Assembly: GCA_947448095.1 (NCBI GenBank)
Contig: CANFNN010000002.1
Span: 1-32,243 of the forward strand
Length of the DNA: 32,243 nucleotides
Direction: 5' to 3'
Origin: Bacteriovoracaceae bacterium
GTDB taxonomy: Bacteria > Bdellovibrionota > Bacteriovoracia > Bacteriovoracales > Bacteriovoracaceae
The translations under genes and the position numbers were made by a program. The notes under the pieces are model-generated. The model was not told where the DNA came from. It saw nothing but the letters and a program-made list of their open reading frames with translations, and did not search any database. Of this stretch, positions 6,325-15,757 are shown one piece after another (within the stretch, counting starts at the first letter, position 1; each line of letters starts with the position of its first letter).

Positions 6325-9300
6325 TCAAGAAGGCTCCACCTAAGCTTGGTGTTCCTGATACCCATGTATGCTTAACGTAGTAGCGACTCATATTACTCAT
6401 GGTAAGTGCTGCACTTCTTTGGGCGACATAAGTGGTTCCCGGAGTAATAGTTGTAGTCGTGGTCAAGCCTGCGTTCGCGGTTCCGGAATCAAAGTTATTA
6501 TCGTTAATCAGAGAAATAGAAGTAGTCGCTAATCTTGCGTTCGTTTGAAAATAAACGGTAGGGTTAGACCATGCACCAGCGTCCCACAGAAAGCGTCCAT
6601 CAGGTAAACTGGCCGTGCTTGCCACAATTCTTCGGTTAAGAAGACGGACAGGAACTTCTGTTTTTTTCAGGAATTTTAACTTAATCCAAAGCCCGGCCTT
6701 ATAAAGACGAGTGGTATAAGAGGCACTACTACTCTTGATACGAACTTCCATGATGTCACCGTCATTAAAGTTCGCAGCATTTCCGGCAAAGCTCACCTGA
6801 CTCATGGTGAGTGCAGTTGATCCTGTGACTGTGGTTGTGGCCGGAGTAATCTGAAGGGTATTGGCTTTATCAAAAAGGGCGACAGAAGCCGTTCCTAGAG
6901 CGTTACTCGTACTAGAAATGGTTTCAAGAGTCCAAGGTGTTCCGGCATCGATTGCATCATAAGACGCATCTGATCTCGTCCACTGATAGAAGTAACTTTC
7001 AGTCGAGGTTGTCGGTACTACGAAAGTAGTACTGGCCGTACTCGTGATTTGAGCTGCAGTTGCAGCAGCATCAGAGCTGTTTTCACCCGAAGCATCACCA
7101 CCAGTCAAAGGAATATAGATTTTTGTCGCCACAGCAGCTGTTTGATCCACAATAATTTTCGCCGAATGAATGAGCACCTGACCGGCAATGGTTGTGGCAG
7201 GCATTTTGATTCGGTAGTTGTTACTGCCTGAAGTAGGGGTCCATAAAATGCTGTATCTGGTTGCCGCTGTGGTATTTGCGGGAATCACAATCGCACTGTC
7301 TGTGATCGTTGTCCCAGCACTATTAACGAGATAAATCGTATAAGGCGTCGTGGTGTTTGAGTTTTGCGCAACGATTTCAAAGGCGTAAAGATTTGTTTGG
7401 GCCACATAGTCGGCCGTATTAAAACTTGTTTTCGAGCGATTAAAAGTGATGGCCGCTGTAGAAGAAGAAAGTCCACGGTCGATTAATTCAATCGGTACTT
7501 GAATATTAATTCCATTTGGATTGAAGTCCACACTGTTACCGGCTACGACCACTGGGGCAGTTAATTGAAATGATTTTGCTTCAGCTTTGGTTGAGGTCAC
7601 GCCGCAAGTTGAAACTCCCGATGCATCACTGGCAGAACAGGCCTGAAGAGTATTCAAGGTTCCTGATACAGTGAAAGTAGGAGTGGTGCCACTGATAGCA
7701 TTACTCTGGGCATCTTTGATGGTGATGGTTACGCTACAAACATCTACGCCTGTGGCCTTACAAGGAGAGCTTGCCACAATTGTGGATGTGGCCAGTGAAG
7801 CTGCTCCCGGAATAAAAGTCACCGTGCCATCCGGTTTTATAACGGGAGAAGTGATCTGGAGAGTCTTCACTTCAGCTTTGGTTGATTTTAGCGTACAAGT
7901 CGAAACTCCACTCACGTTCGTTGCACTACAAGCAGAATAAGTATTTCCCGTTCCACTCGCTGCAAAAACTGGAGTGATATTCAAGACAGGAGCATTCACA
8001 TTGTCTTTAAGAGTGATGGTAATAGTGGAAGTCGTGACCCCATCAGCTGTGATGGAAGTGGTTCCGGTAATGGTTGAGTTCGCCACCACCGGAGATCCCG
8101 TTTGGAAGACAACAGTTCCGCCAGTTTTTACCACGGGAGTCGCAATGGAAAGGGTTTTTGTTTGGGCCGTGGTTGAAGCCAAAGTACAGAGTGAAACACC
8201 TGAGGCATCTGAGGCAGGACACGTTCCATAAGTATTGTTTGAGCCGGTGGCACTAAAAGTTGGGACAACTCCAGTGACGATATTGGAGTTCGCATCTTTC
8301 AGTGTAATAGTGATTTCCGAAGTTGAAGTCCCATCAGGGTTAACTGGACCGGTTCCTGCAATAGTTGAATTGGTAGCACTTGCAATGTCTGCCACAAAAC
8401 TAATCCCACTCCCAGACTTCACTACCGGAGTTAAAATTTGCGGAATTTTATCCTCAGCTTTAGTTGATTTAAGCGTACAAGTCGAATTCCCTGAAGCGTC
8501 ACTAGAAGTACAAACACTATAGACGTTAGTCGTTCCAGTGTTAGTGGCACTGAAAGTCGGAGTGGATCCGGCCACAGTGTTATTATAAAAATCTTTTAAA
8601 TTAATCGTGATCGTGGAAGTGGCGGTGCCGTTGGCGACAACTGGGCCAGTTCCGGTAATGCTTGAGTTCGCAATCACAGGAAGACCAGCGGTAAACACGA
8701 CGGTGCTACCAGATTTTAAAACGGGATTGGTAATTCTTAGTACTTTTGATTCAGCCTTCGTTGAAGCCAGGGTACAAACGGAAACCCCACCGGCATCACT
8801 CATAGAACAAGCATCGTAGATATTTGTTGAGCCAGTATCAGTCGCATCAAACTGCGGTGTAATTCCTGGAACAACATTATTACTAGCATCTTTTAAAGTG
8901 ATGGTAATGGTTGATGTGGCGACTCCATCAGCAGTGACAGTCGATGTCCCAGCAATGGTTGAGTTCGCTGAAGTCGGAAGTGTGGCAGAGAAATCAACCG
9001 TTGTGGAGCCCGTGACAGCAGTCGGAGAAGTCAATTGAAGTGTTTTTACTTCAGCGGTCGTTGAGGCCAGAGTACACATCGAAACACCGGTCGCATCAGT
9101 GAGTGAACAAGATCCATAAACGTTGGTTGTGCCGGTGTTGGTGGCATTGAAGATTGGAACAATGCCCGCAATAGGGTTAAGGAAAGCATCGTTTAGGGCA
9201 ATAGTTATAAATGAAACTGCGACACCATCCGCACTCACGGGAGAAGTTCCTGAAATATCGGAGTGAGCGGCATCAGCTGCACCAGCAATGAAAGTCGCCG

Positions 9301-12300
9301 TGGTTCCAGTTTTTGCAACCGGAGCTGTAATGGCAAAAGTTTTTACTTCGGCTTTAGTTGAGGCAAGCGTACAAGTTGAGATTCCTGAAGTGTTAGATAA
9401 ACTACACACGCCGTAGATATTGGTGGTTCCAGTGTTGGTGGCATTGAAAGTAGGAACCTGGCCTGAGACCGGGTTACTATTTACGTCCATAAGTGTAATC
9501 GTGACAGTTGATGTCGCTACACCGTTGGCCAATATGGAGCTCGTTCCACTGATGAGAGAATTGGCCGCAACGGCTGCTCCAGCATTAAAAGTCACATTGC
9601 CATCAGTTTTCACAACAGGTGTGGCGATAGCGAGAGCTTTAATCTCAGCTTTTGTTGAGGCGAGTGTACACAATGAGATACCAGAAGCATCCGAGACGGA
9701 GCAGCTTCCATAAGTATTAGTTGTTCCAGTATTGGTGGCGCCAAAAGTTGGTGTGTATCCAGCCACAGGGTTATTACTAATATCTCTTAAAGTAATTGTG
9801 ATGGTTGATGTCGCAGTTCCGTTAGCAATGACGGGACCAGAACCCGTTATGGTTGAATTCGCAGCGACCGCGCCACCAGCAATGAAGACCACTGATCCAT
9901 CAGCTTTAGAAACAGGGGTAGCGATAGAGAGAATTTTCGTTTCTGATTTAAGCGAAGTCATTGTACAAGTGGAAACCCCAGCTGCATCTGTTATCGAGCA
10001 GGCCCCATAGACGTTGGTCGTATTGGTATTAGTCGCGCTGAAGGTCGGCGTTTGGCCTGCTACAGGGTTACTAAAGGCATCTCTCAGAGTGATGGTGATG
10101 GTTGAAGTCGAAGCACCATCTGAAGGCGTAGGACTTGATCCCGAAATATTTGAATTCAAGGCGACTGCTGAGTCAGCAATAAAAATAACGCTACCATCGG
10201 CTTTAGAGACAGGGGTTGCAATAGAAAGTATTTTCGATTCAGCTTTAGTTGATTTTAAAGTACAGGTCGATACCCCAAAAGCGTTGGTTAAACTACAAGC
10301 TCCATAGGTATTCGTTGTACCAGTGTTAGTGGCGCTAAAAGTCGGAGTTTGTCCTGCTACTGGGTTTTGGAAAGCATCCAGTAAAGTCACTGTAACAGTT
10401 GATGTCGCCACACCATTCGCGATGATGGAGCTCGTACCTGTAATGGTTGAAGTGGCCGAAGCGGGAGCTCCCACAGTAAAGACGACTGTTCCGCCTGAGC
10501 GATTCACAGGGGTAGCTATATTGAGAGTTTTTGTTTCGACTTTAGTTGAAGTCATTGTACAAGTGGAAACCCCGAAGGCATCAGTGACTGAACAAGCACC
10601 GTAAGCATTGGTTGTTCCGGTATTGGTCGCGGCAAAAGTCGGAGTCTGTCCTGAAACAGGATTATTAGAAGCATCTTTAAGTGTGATAGTAATGGTTGAA
10701 GTCGATACACCATCAGCCGCAACGGGGCCAGTACCAGTAATAGAAGAATTCGCAACCGAAACAGCACCTACGTTGAATAGAACTGTTCCATCCGTTTTAC
10801 TAATAGGAGTTGCTATCGAGAGAGTTTTAAGTTCGGCCGTGGTTGATTTAAGTGTGCAGTTTGATGCTCCTGAGGCATCAGTCACGGAGCAGGCGCCGTA
10901 AGTGTTGGTGCTACCAGTGTTAGTGGCAGTAAAAGTCGGAGTCTGTCCTGTGACCGGATTATTGAGTGCATCACGCAGAGTAATAATGACAGTGGAAGTA
11001 TCCACCCCATCGGCCAGGACTGGACCAGTTCCGATAATATTTGAATTCGCAGGATCCGCTGAACCAGCGGTGAACACCACTGTTCCGCCAGCCTTAGAGA
11101 CTGGAGTTAAAATCGAGAGAGTTTTCGTTTCAGCGATGCCTGACTGCATAGTACAGCTTGAAACTCCTGAAGCGTTAGTCACAGAACAAGCAGTGTAGGT
11201 ATTGGTTGTACTTGTATCGGTAGCAGAAAACGTCGGAGTTACGCCTGAGACTAAGTTGTTATTAATATCTCTGAGAGCAATAGTAATGGTGGAGCTAGCA
11301 GATCCATTGGCGATCACTGGACCAGAACCCGTGATCGTAGAGTTTGCAGCGACCGCAGCACCGGCAGTAAAAATAACTGTTCCATCGGCCTTAGTGAAAG
11401 GACCAGTAATAGAGAGAGTTTTTGTTTCGGCAGTTAAAGAAGTAAAAGAACAAGTTGAAACACCTAGAACACTTGAAACCGAACAAGCTGTATAGGCATT
11501 GGTATTTCCAGTATTCGTTGCTGAAAAAGTTGGAGTAAGTCCTGGGACCGGGTTACTAGTGGCATCTTTCAGAGTAATCGTGACGGTAGAAGATGCTGTA
11601 CCATTGGCGATCACGGGACCAGATCCTGTGATCGTGGAATTGGCTGCGACTGCTGATCCTGGGGTGAAAATAACCGTGCCATCAGTTTTTGCAACAGGTG
11701 TCACGATTGAGAGAGTTTTTGTTTCTGCTGTCGCAGAACTCAATGTACAAGTAGAAATACCTAAGGCACTTGAAACAGAACAAGTGCCGTAGCTGTTATT
11801 GGTTCCAGAATTGGTTGCACTAAAGGTCGGCGTCTGACCTGAAACAGGATTATTATTTACGTCTTTCAGAGTGATCGTAACACTTGAAGTAGAAGTGCCA
11901 TCGGCCACAACTGGACCAATTCCTGTGATGGTGGAATTTGCTGCTACCGGAACACCGGCAGTGAAAATCACTGTGCCATCAGCTTTAGAAACTGGAGTCG
12001 CGATAGAGAGAGTTTTTGTTTCAGCAGTTGAAGAGGCGAGAGTACAAGTTGAAATCCCAGAAGCACTCGAGACTGAACAAGCCGTATAAACGTTATTTGA
12101 CCCAGTATTAGTTGCTGAGAAAGTCGGCGTCTGGCCTGGGACCAGATTATTATTCGCATCTTTAAGAGTGATAGTTACAGTTGAAGTCGCTACACCATTG
12201 GCCACTACAGGGCCCGTTCCTGTAATTGTAGAATTAACGGCAACCGCTACATCTGAATTAAACACCACTGTGCCATCAGCTTTTACTACGGGAGTCGCAA

Positions 12301-15300
12301 TCGAGAGAGTTTTTGTTTCAGACTTAAGAGAGCTCAATGTACAAGTTGAAATCCCTGAAACATCAGTCAGTGAACAAGATCCATAAGTATTGCCTACTCC
12401 AGTATCAGTTGCGCTGAAAGTAGGTGTCTGACCTGAGACAGGGTTATTGCTTGAATCTTTAAGTGTAATTGTAATGGTGGAAGTCGCTACACCGTTAGCT
12501 AGAACAGGACCTGATCCTGTGATAGTCGAATTAAGGGCTACTGCTGAATCCGCGGTAAATAAAACGGAACCATCAGATTTAGACACTGGAGTCGCAATTG
12601 TGAGAGTTTTTGATTCGGCCTTAAGTGAACTTAAAGTACAAATGGAAACTCCTAGCGCATTCGTGACTGAACAAGTCCCGTAAGTATTATTTGCGCCCGT
12701 ATCAGTCGCTAAGAACGTAGGTGTTTGACCTGCTACAGGGTTAAGGCTTGCATCTTTTAATGTGATGGTCACAGTGGAAGTAGAGGATCCATTCGCTACA
12801 ACCGGACTTGAACCAGTGATCGTTGAATTAAGAGCTACGGCCACTCCGGCCGTGAAGACCACAGTGCCATCGGCTTTTGAAACCGGAGTTGCAATGGAGA
12901 GAGTTTTTGTTTCAGCAGTTGAAGAGGCAAGTGTACAAGTCGAAATTCCTGAAGCACTTGAGACAGAACAAGCAGTGTATACGTTATTCGTACCAGTATC
13001 AGTTGCCGAAAATGTCGGAGTCTGACCTGAAACAAGATTATTGTTAGCATCTTTTAAAGTAATCGTAATGGTGGAAATGGCGACTCCGTTGGCAATCACG
13101 GGACCGGAACCAGTAATGGTGGAATTCAAGGCCACGGCTGCACCGGCCGAGAACACCACCGTGCCATCAGCTTTAATCACTGGAGTTGCGATGGAGAGAG
13201 TTTTTGTTTCGGCCTTAAGCGAGCTCATCGTACAACTAGATACACCCGATGCATTTGAGACAGAACAAGAATTATAAGTATTTGTGGTGCCTGTGTCAGT
13301 AGCAGAAAAGGTCGGAGTCTGACCGGCCACGGGGTTATTAAAAGCATCTTTCAGAGTCACTGTCACAGATGAGGTAGAAGTTCCATTGGCCACAACCGGA
13401 CTAGTTCCAGTAATGGTTGAGTTCGCAGCGACAGCACCGGTTGAAGTGAAAGTTACAGCATTCCCCGTGACAGCAATCGGCGAAGTTAATTGAAGCGTTT
13501 TCACTTCCGCAGTAGTTGAAGCCAGTGTGCAGACAGAAAGCCCACTCGCGTTTGAGGCCGAACAAGCTCCGTAGGAGTTATTTGATCCAGAATCAGTGGC
13601 GTTAAAAATCGGACTGACCCCTGAGACCGGATTACTAAAGTCATCAAGAAAAGTAATGGAAATAGCTGAAGTCGAAACACCATCAGCACTTACGGGAGTA
13701 GTTCCAAGGATAGTTGAAGTCGTTGCACTTGCGCTTCCAGGAATAAAGACGACTGAGCCATCAGCTTTTACAACGGGATTAGTAATCGAGAGAGTTTTAC
13801 TTTCAGCTTTGGTTGACGAAAGGGTACAAGTTGAAACCCCTGAAGCATTCCCTGCAGAACAAATTCCGTAGGTGTTGGTGGTTCCAGTATTTGTGGCCGA
13901 GAAAGTTGGAACCTGACTAGGAACAGGATTATTTGCAGCATCTTTTAGTGTAATCGTAACCGTTGAAGTCGCTGTACCATTGGCCACAACCGAAGTGATA
14001 CCAGTAATGGTTGAATTTGCGGCAACCGCTGCACCAGCGGTGAAAATTACTGTGCCATCAGCTTTGGAAACCGGAGTCAGTATTGAGAGAGTTTTGGTTT
14101 CGGCCGTGAGAGAGGCGAGAGTACAAGTCGAAATCCCTGAAGCATTCGTAGCAGAACAAGCGGTATAAATATTATTAGTTCCCGTATCAGTTGCGCTGAA
14201 TGTGGGAGTCTGACCCGATACCGGATTATTCGAAGCATCTTTAAGTGTGACTGTAATCGAAGACGTCGCTACACCATTGGCCACAACCGGACTCGATCCC
14301 GTGATGGTTGAATTAGCAGCGACTGCTACACCGGCCGAGAAAACTACTGTGCCGTCAGCTTTCGAAACTGGAGTCGCAATAGAGAGAGTTTTCGTTTCAG
14401 CTGTCGAAGAAGCAAGCGTACAAGTAGAAACACCGAGTGCACTTGATACTGAGCAAGCAGTGTAGATGTTATTAGTACCAGTATCAGTTGCCGAAAAAGT
14501 CGGAGTCTGAGCAGAGACAGGATTGTTGTTGCCATCTTTAAGTGTGATGGTGACTGTTGAAGTGGCCGTTCCGTTAGCAGTAACAGGACTTGTCCCAGTA
14601 ATAGTAGAATTAGCAGCTACCGCCGCACCGGCCGAGAACACCACTGTGCCGTCGGCCTTAATAACTGGAGTGGCAATCGAGAGAGTTTTCGTTTCAGCCG
14701 TTAAAGAGGCGAGTGTACAAGTCGAAACACCAGAAGCGTTCGTGGCAGAACAAGCTGTGTAAGCATTATTAGTTCCGGTATCAGTCGCAGAAAAAGTTGG
14801 GGTCTGAGCGGAAACTGGATTATTGGCAGCATCTTTCAGGGTGATTGTAATAGTTGAAGTGGCCGTCCCATTTGCCACAACTGGACTCGATCCAGTGATG
14901 GTTGAATTTGCGGCCACTGCGGCACCTGGAGTGAAAACAACCGTACCATCAGCTTTAATCACTGGTGTGACTATTGAGAGAGTTTTCGTTTCAGCGGTTA
15001 GAGAGGCAAGAGTACAAGTCGACACACCTGAAACACTTGTGGCAGAACAAGCTGTGTAAGCATTGTTAGTCCCAGTGTCAGTCGCAGAGAAAGTCGGAAT
15101 CTGACCTATTACCGGATTATTCGAAGCATCTTTTAAAGTAACAGTTACACTGGAAGTCGCGACACCATTAGCAACCACTGGGCCAGTTCCTGTGATAGTT
15201 GAATTGGCCGCCACTGCTGCTCCAGCTGTGAAGACCACGGATCCATCGGCTTTTGAAACGGGAGTCAATATTGAGAGTATTTTTGTTTCTGCCGTCAGAG

Positions 15301-15757
15301 ATTTGAGAGTACAGGTTGCTACACCTGAGGCACTGGTCACAGAACAAGCCGAGTAAGTATTATTCACGCCGGTATCGGTAGCTGAAAATGTGGGAGTCAC
15401 ACCGGCTACAAAATTATTATTTAAATCTTTCAGCGTCACTGTGATAGTTGAGCTAGCAACCCCATCGGCCACAACAGGCGTTGTACCAGTAATGGTGGAA
15501 TTCGCCGCCACCGCTGCTCCGGCCGTAAAGACGACACTAGTACCCGCCTTAATGACAGGAGTATCAATCGAGAGAATTTTTGTTTCAGCGGCGAGTGAGC
15601 TTAAAGTACAAGTTGAGATCCCTGAAGCATCAGTTGCAGAACAAGAGCCGTAAGTGTTTTTTGTTCCAGTATCAGTGGCTGAAAATGTTGGAGTCTGTCC
15701 AGAAACCGGATTATTAGAAACGTCTTTGAGAGTAATTGTGATCGAAGATGTGGCCAC
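6305..15757 (-). CDS. Giant Ig-repeat surface protein, C-terminal 3150-residue portion (separated from its N-terminus by an in-frame TGA)
   Basis: This open frame continues, in the same frame, the lipoprotein gene 15782-17968. Only eight codons and one TGA separate them, and the sequence on both sides belongs to the same Ig-like unit. The nominal start is GTG at 15755-15757, but it has no Shine-Dalgarno and no signal peptide, so independent expression to the surface is unlikely. Residues 1-2745 or so are about 27 further tandem Ig-like (Big_1/invasin-type) domains of 99 residues, each with a core such as VATSTITITLKDASNNPVSG. Residues about 2746-3150 are a different tail: two related beta-sandwich modules (VPIELIDR and VPVRLLNR mark equivalent strands), ending in LGGAFLIIQAHD. 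The tail has no LPXTG, autotransporter barrel or type-I secretion repeat. Adhesion or cell-surface contact is the likely role by analogy with Ig-array proteins. Confidence 0.85.
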   Translation of the reverse strand: MATSSITITLKDVSNNPVSGQTPTFSATDTGTKNTYGSCSATDASGISTCTLSSLAAETKILSIDTPVIKAGTSVVFTAGAAVAANSTITGTTPVVADGVASSTITVTLKDLNNNFVAGVTPTFSATDTGVNNTYSACSVTSASGVATCTLKSLTAETKILSILTPVSKADGSVVFTAGAAVAANSTITGTGPVVANGVATSSVTVTLKDASNNPVIGQIPTFSATDTGTNNAYTACSATSVSGVSTCTLASLTAETKTLSIVTPVIKADGTVVFTPGAAVAANSTITGSSPVVANGTATSTITITLKDAANNPVSAQTPTFSATDTGTNNAYTACSATNASGVSTCTLASLTAETKTLSIATPVIKADGTVVFSAGAAVAANSTITGTSPVTANGTATSTVTITLKDGNNNPVSAQTPTFSATDTGTNNIYTACSVSSALGVSTCTLASSTAETKTLSIATPVSKADGTVVFSAGVAVAANSTITGSSPVVANGVATSSITVTLKDASNNPVSGQTPTFSATDTGTNNIYTACSATNASGISTCTLASLTAETKTLSILTPVSKADGTVIFTAGAAVAANSTITGITSVVANGTATSTVTITLKDAANNPVPSQVPTFSATNTGTTNTYGICSAGNASGVSTCTLSSTKAESKTLSITNPVVKADGSVVFIPGSASATTSTILGTTPVSADGVSTSAISITFLDDFSNPVSGVSPIFNATDSGSNNSYGACSASNASGLSVCTLASTTAEVKTLQLTSPIAVTGNAVTFTSTGAVAANSTITGTSPVVANGTSTSSVTVTLKDAFNNPVAGQTPTFSATDTGTTNTYNSCSVSNASGVSSCTMSSLKAETKTLSIATPVIKADGTVVFSAGAAVALNSTITGSGPVIANGVAISTITITLKDANNNLVSGQTPTFSATDTGTNNVYTACSVSSASGISTCTLASSTAETKTLSIATPVSKADGTVVFTAGVAVALNSTITGSSPVVANGSSTSTVTITLKDASLNPVAGQTPTFLATDTGANNTYGTCSVTNALGVSICTLSSLKAESKTLTIATPVSKSDGSVLFTADSAVALNSTITGSGPVLANGVATSTITITLKDSSNNPVSGQTPTFSATDTGVGNTYGSCSLTDVSGISTCTLSSLKSETKTLSIATPVVKADGTVVFNSDVAVAVNSTITGTGPVVANGVATSTVTITLKDANNNLVPGQTPTFSATNTGSNNVYTACSVSSASGISTCTLASSTAETKTLSIATPVSKADGTVIFTAGVPVAANSTITGIGPVVADGTSTSSVTITLKDVNNNPVSGQTPTFSATNSGTNNSYGTCSVSSALGISTCTLSSATAETKTLSIVTPVAKTDGTVIFTPGSAVAANSTITGSGPVIANGTASSTVTITLKDATSNPVPGLTPTFSATNTGNTNAYTACSVSSVLGVSTCSFTSLTAETKTLSITGPFTKADGTVIFTAGAAVAANSTITGSGPVIANGSASSTITIALRDINNNLVSGVTPTFSATDTSTTNTYTACSVTNASGVSSCTMQSGIAETKTLSILTPVSKAGGTVVFTAGSADPANSNIIGTGPVLADGVDTSTVIITLRDALNNPVTGQTPTFTATNTGSTNTYGACSVTDASGASNCTLKSTTAELKTLSIATPISKTDGTVLFNVGAVSVANSSITGTGPVAADGVSTSTITITLKDASNNPVSGQTPTFAATNTGTTNAYGACSVTDAFGVSTCTMTSTKVETKTLNIATPVNRSGGTVVFTVGAPASATSTITGTSSIIANGVATSTVTVTLLDAFQNPVAGQTPTFSATNTGTTNTYGACSLTNAFGVSTCTLKSTKAESKILSIATPVSKADGSVIFIADSAVALNSNISGSSPTPSDGASTSTITITLRDAFSNPVAGQTPTFSATNTNTTNVYGACSITDAAGVSTCTMTSLKSETKILSIATPVSKADGSVVFIAGGAVAANSTITGSGPVIANGTATSTITITLRDISNNPVAGYTPTFGATNTGTTNTYGSCSVSDASGISLCTLASTKAEIKALAIATPVVKTDGNVTFNAGAAVAANSLISGTSSILANGVATSTVTITLMDVNSNPVSGQVPTFNATNTGTTNIYGVCSLSNTSGISTCTLASTKAEVKTFAITAPVAKTGTTATFIAGAADAAHSDISGTSPVSADGVAVSFITIALNDAFLNPIAGIVPIFNATNTGTTNVYGSCSLTDATGVSMCTLASTTAEVKTLQLTSPTAVTGSTTVDFSATLPTSANSTIAGTSTVTADGVATSTITITLKDASNNVVPGITPQFDATDTGSTNIYDACSMSDAGGVSVCTLASTKAESKVLRITNPVLKSGSTVVFTAGLPVIANSSITGTGPVVANGTATSTITINLKDFYNNTVAGSTPTFSATNTGTTNVYSVCTSSDASGNSTCTLKSTKAEDKIPQILTPVVKSGSGISFVADIASATNSTIAGTGPVNPDGTSTSEITITLKDANSNIVTGVVPTFSATGSNNTYGTCPASDASGVSLCTLASTTAQTKTLSIATPVVKTGGTVVFQTGSPVVANSTITGTTSITADGVTTSTITITLKDNVNAPVLNITPVFAASGTGNTYSACSATNVSGVSTCTLKSTKAEVKTLQITSPVIKPDGTVTFIPGAASLATSTIVASSPCKATGVDVCSVTITIKDAQSNAISGTTPTFTVSGTLNTLQACSASDASGVSTCGVTSTKAEAKSFQLTAPVVVAGNSVDFNPNGINIQVPIELIDRGLSSSTAAITFNRSKTSFNTADYVAQTNLYAFEIVAQNSNTTTPYTIYLVNSAGTTITDSAIVIPANTTAATRYSILWTPTSGSNNYRIKMPATTIAGQVLIHSAKIIVDQTAAVATKIYIPLTGGDASGENSSDAAATAAQITSTASTTFVVPTTSTESYFYQWTRSDASYDAIDAGTPWTLETISSTSNALGTASVALFDKANTLQITPATTTVTGSTALTMSQVSFAGNAANFNDGDIMEVRIKSSSASYTTRLYKAGLWIKLKFLKKTEVPVRLLNRRIVASTASLPDGRFLWDAGAWSNPTVYFQTNARLATTSISLINDNNFDSGTANAGLTTTTTITPGTTYVAQRSAALTMSNMSRYYVKHTWVSGTPSLGGAFLIIQAHD

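Noticed and set aside
15755..15757. Independent start (GTG) for the 3150-residue part of the giant gene
   Set aside because: There is no Shine-Dalgarno, no signal peptide, and it begins in the middle of an Ig unit.
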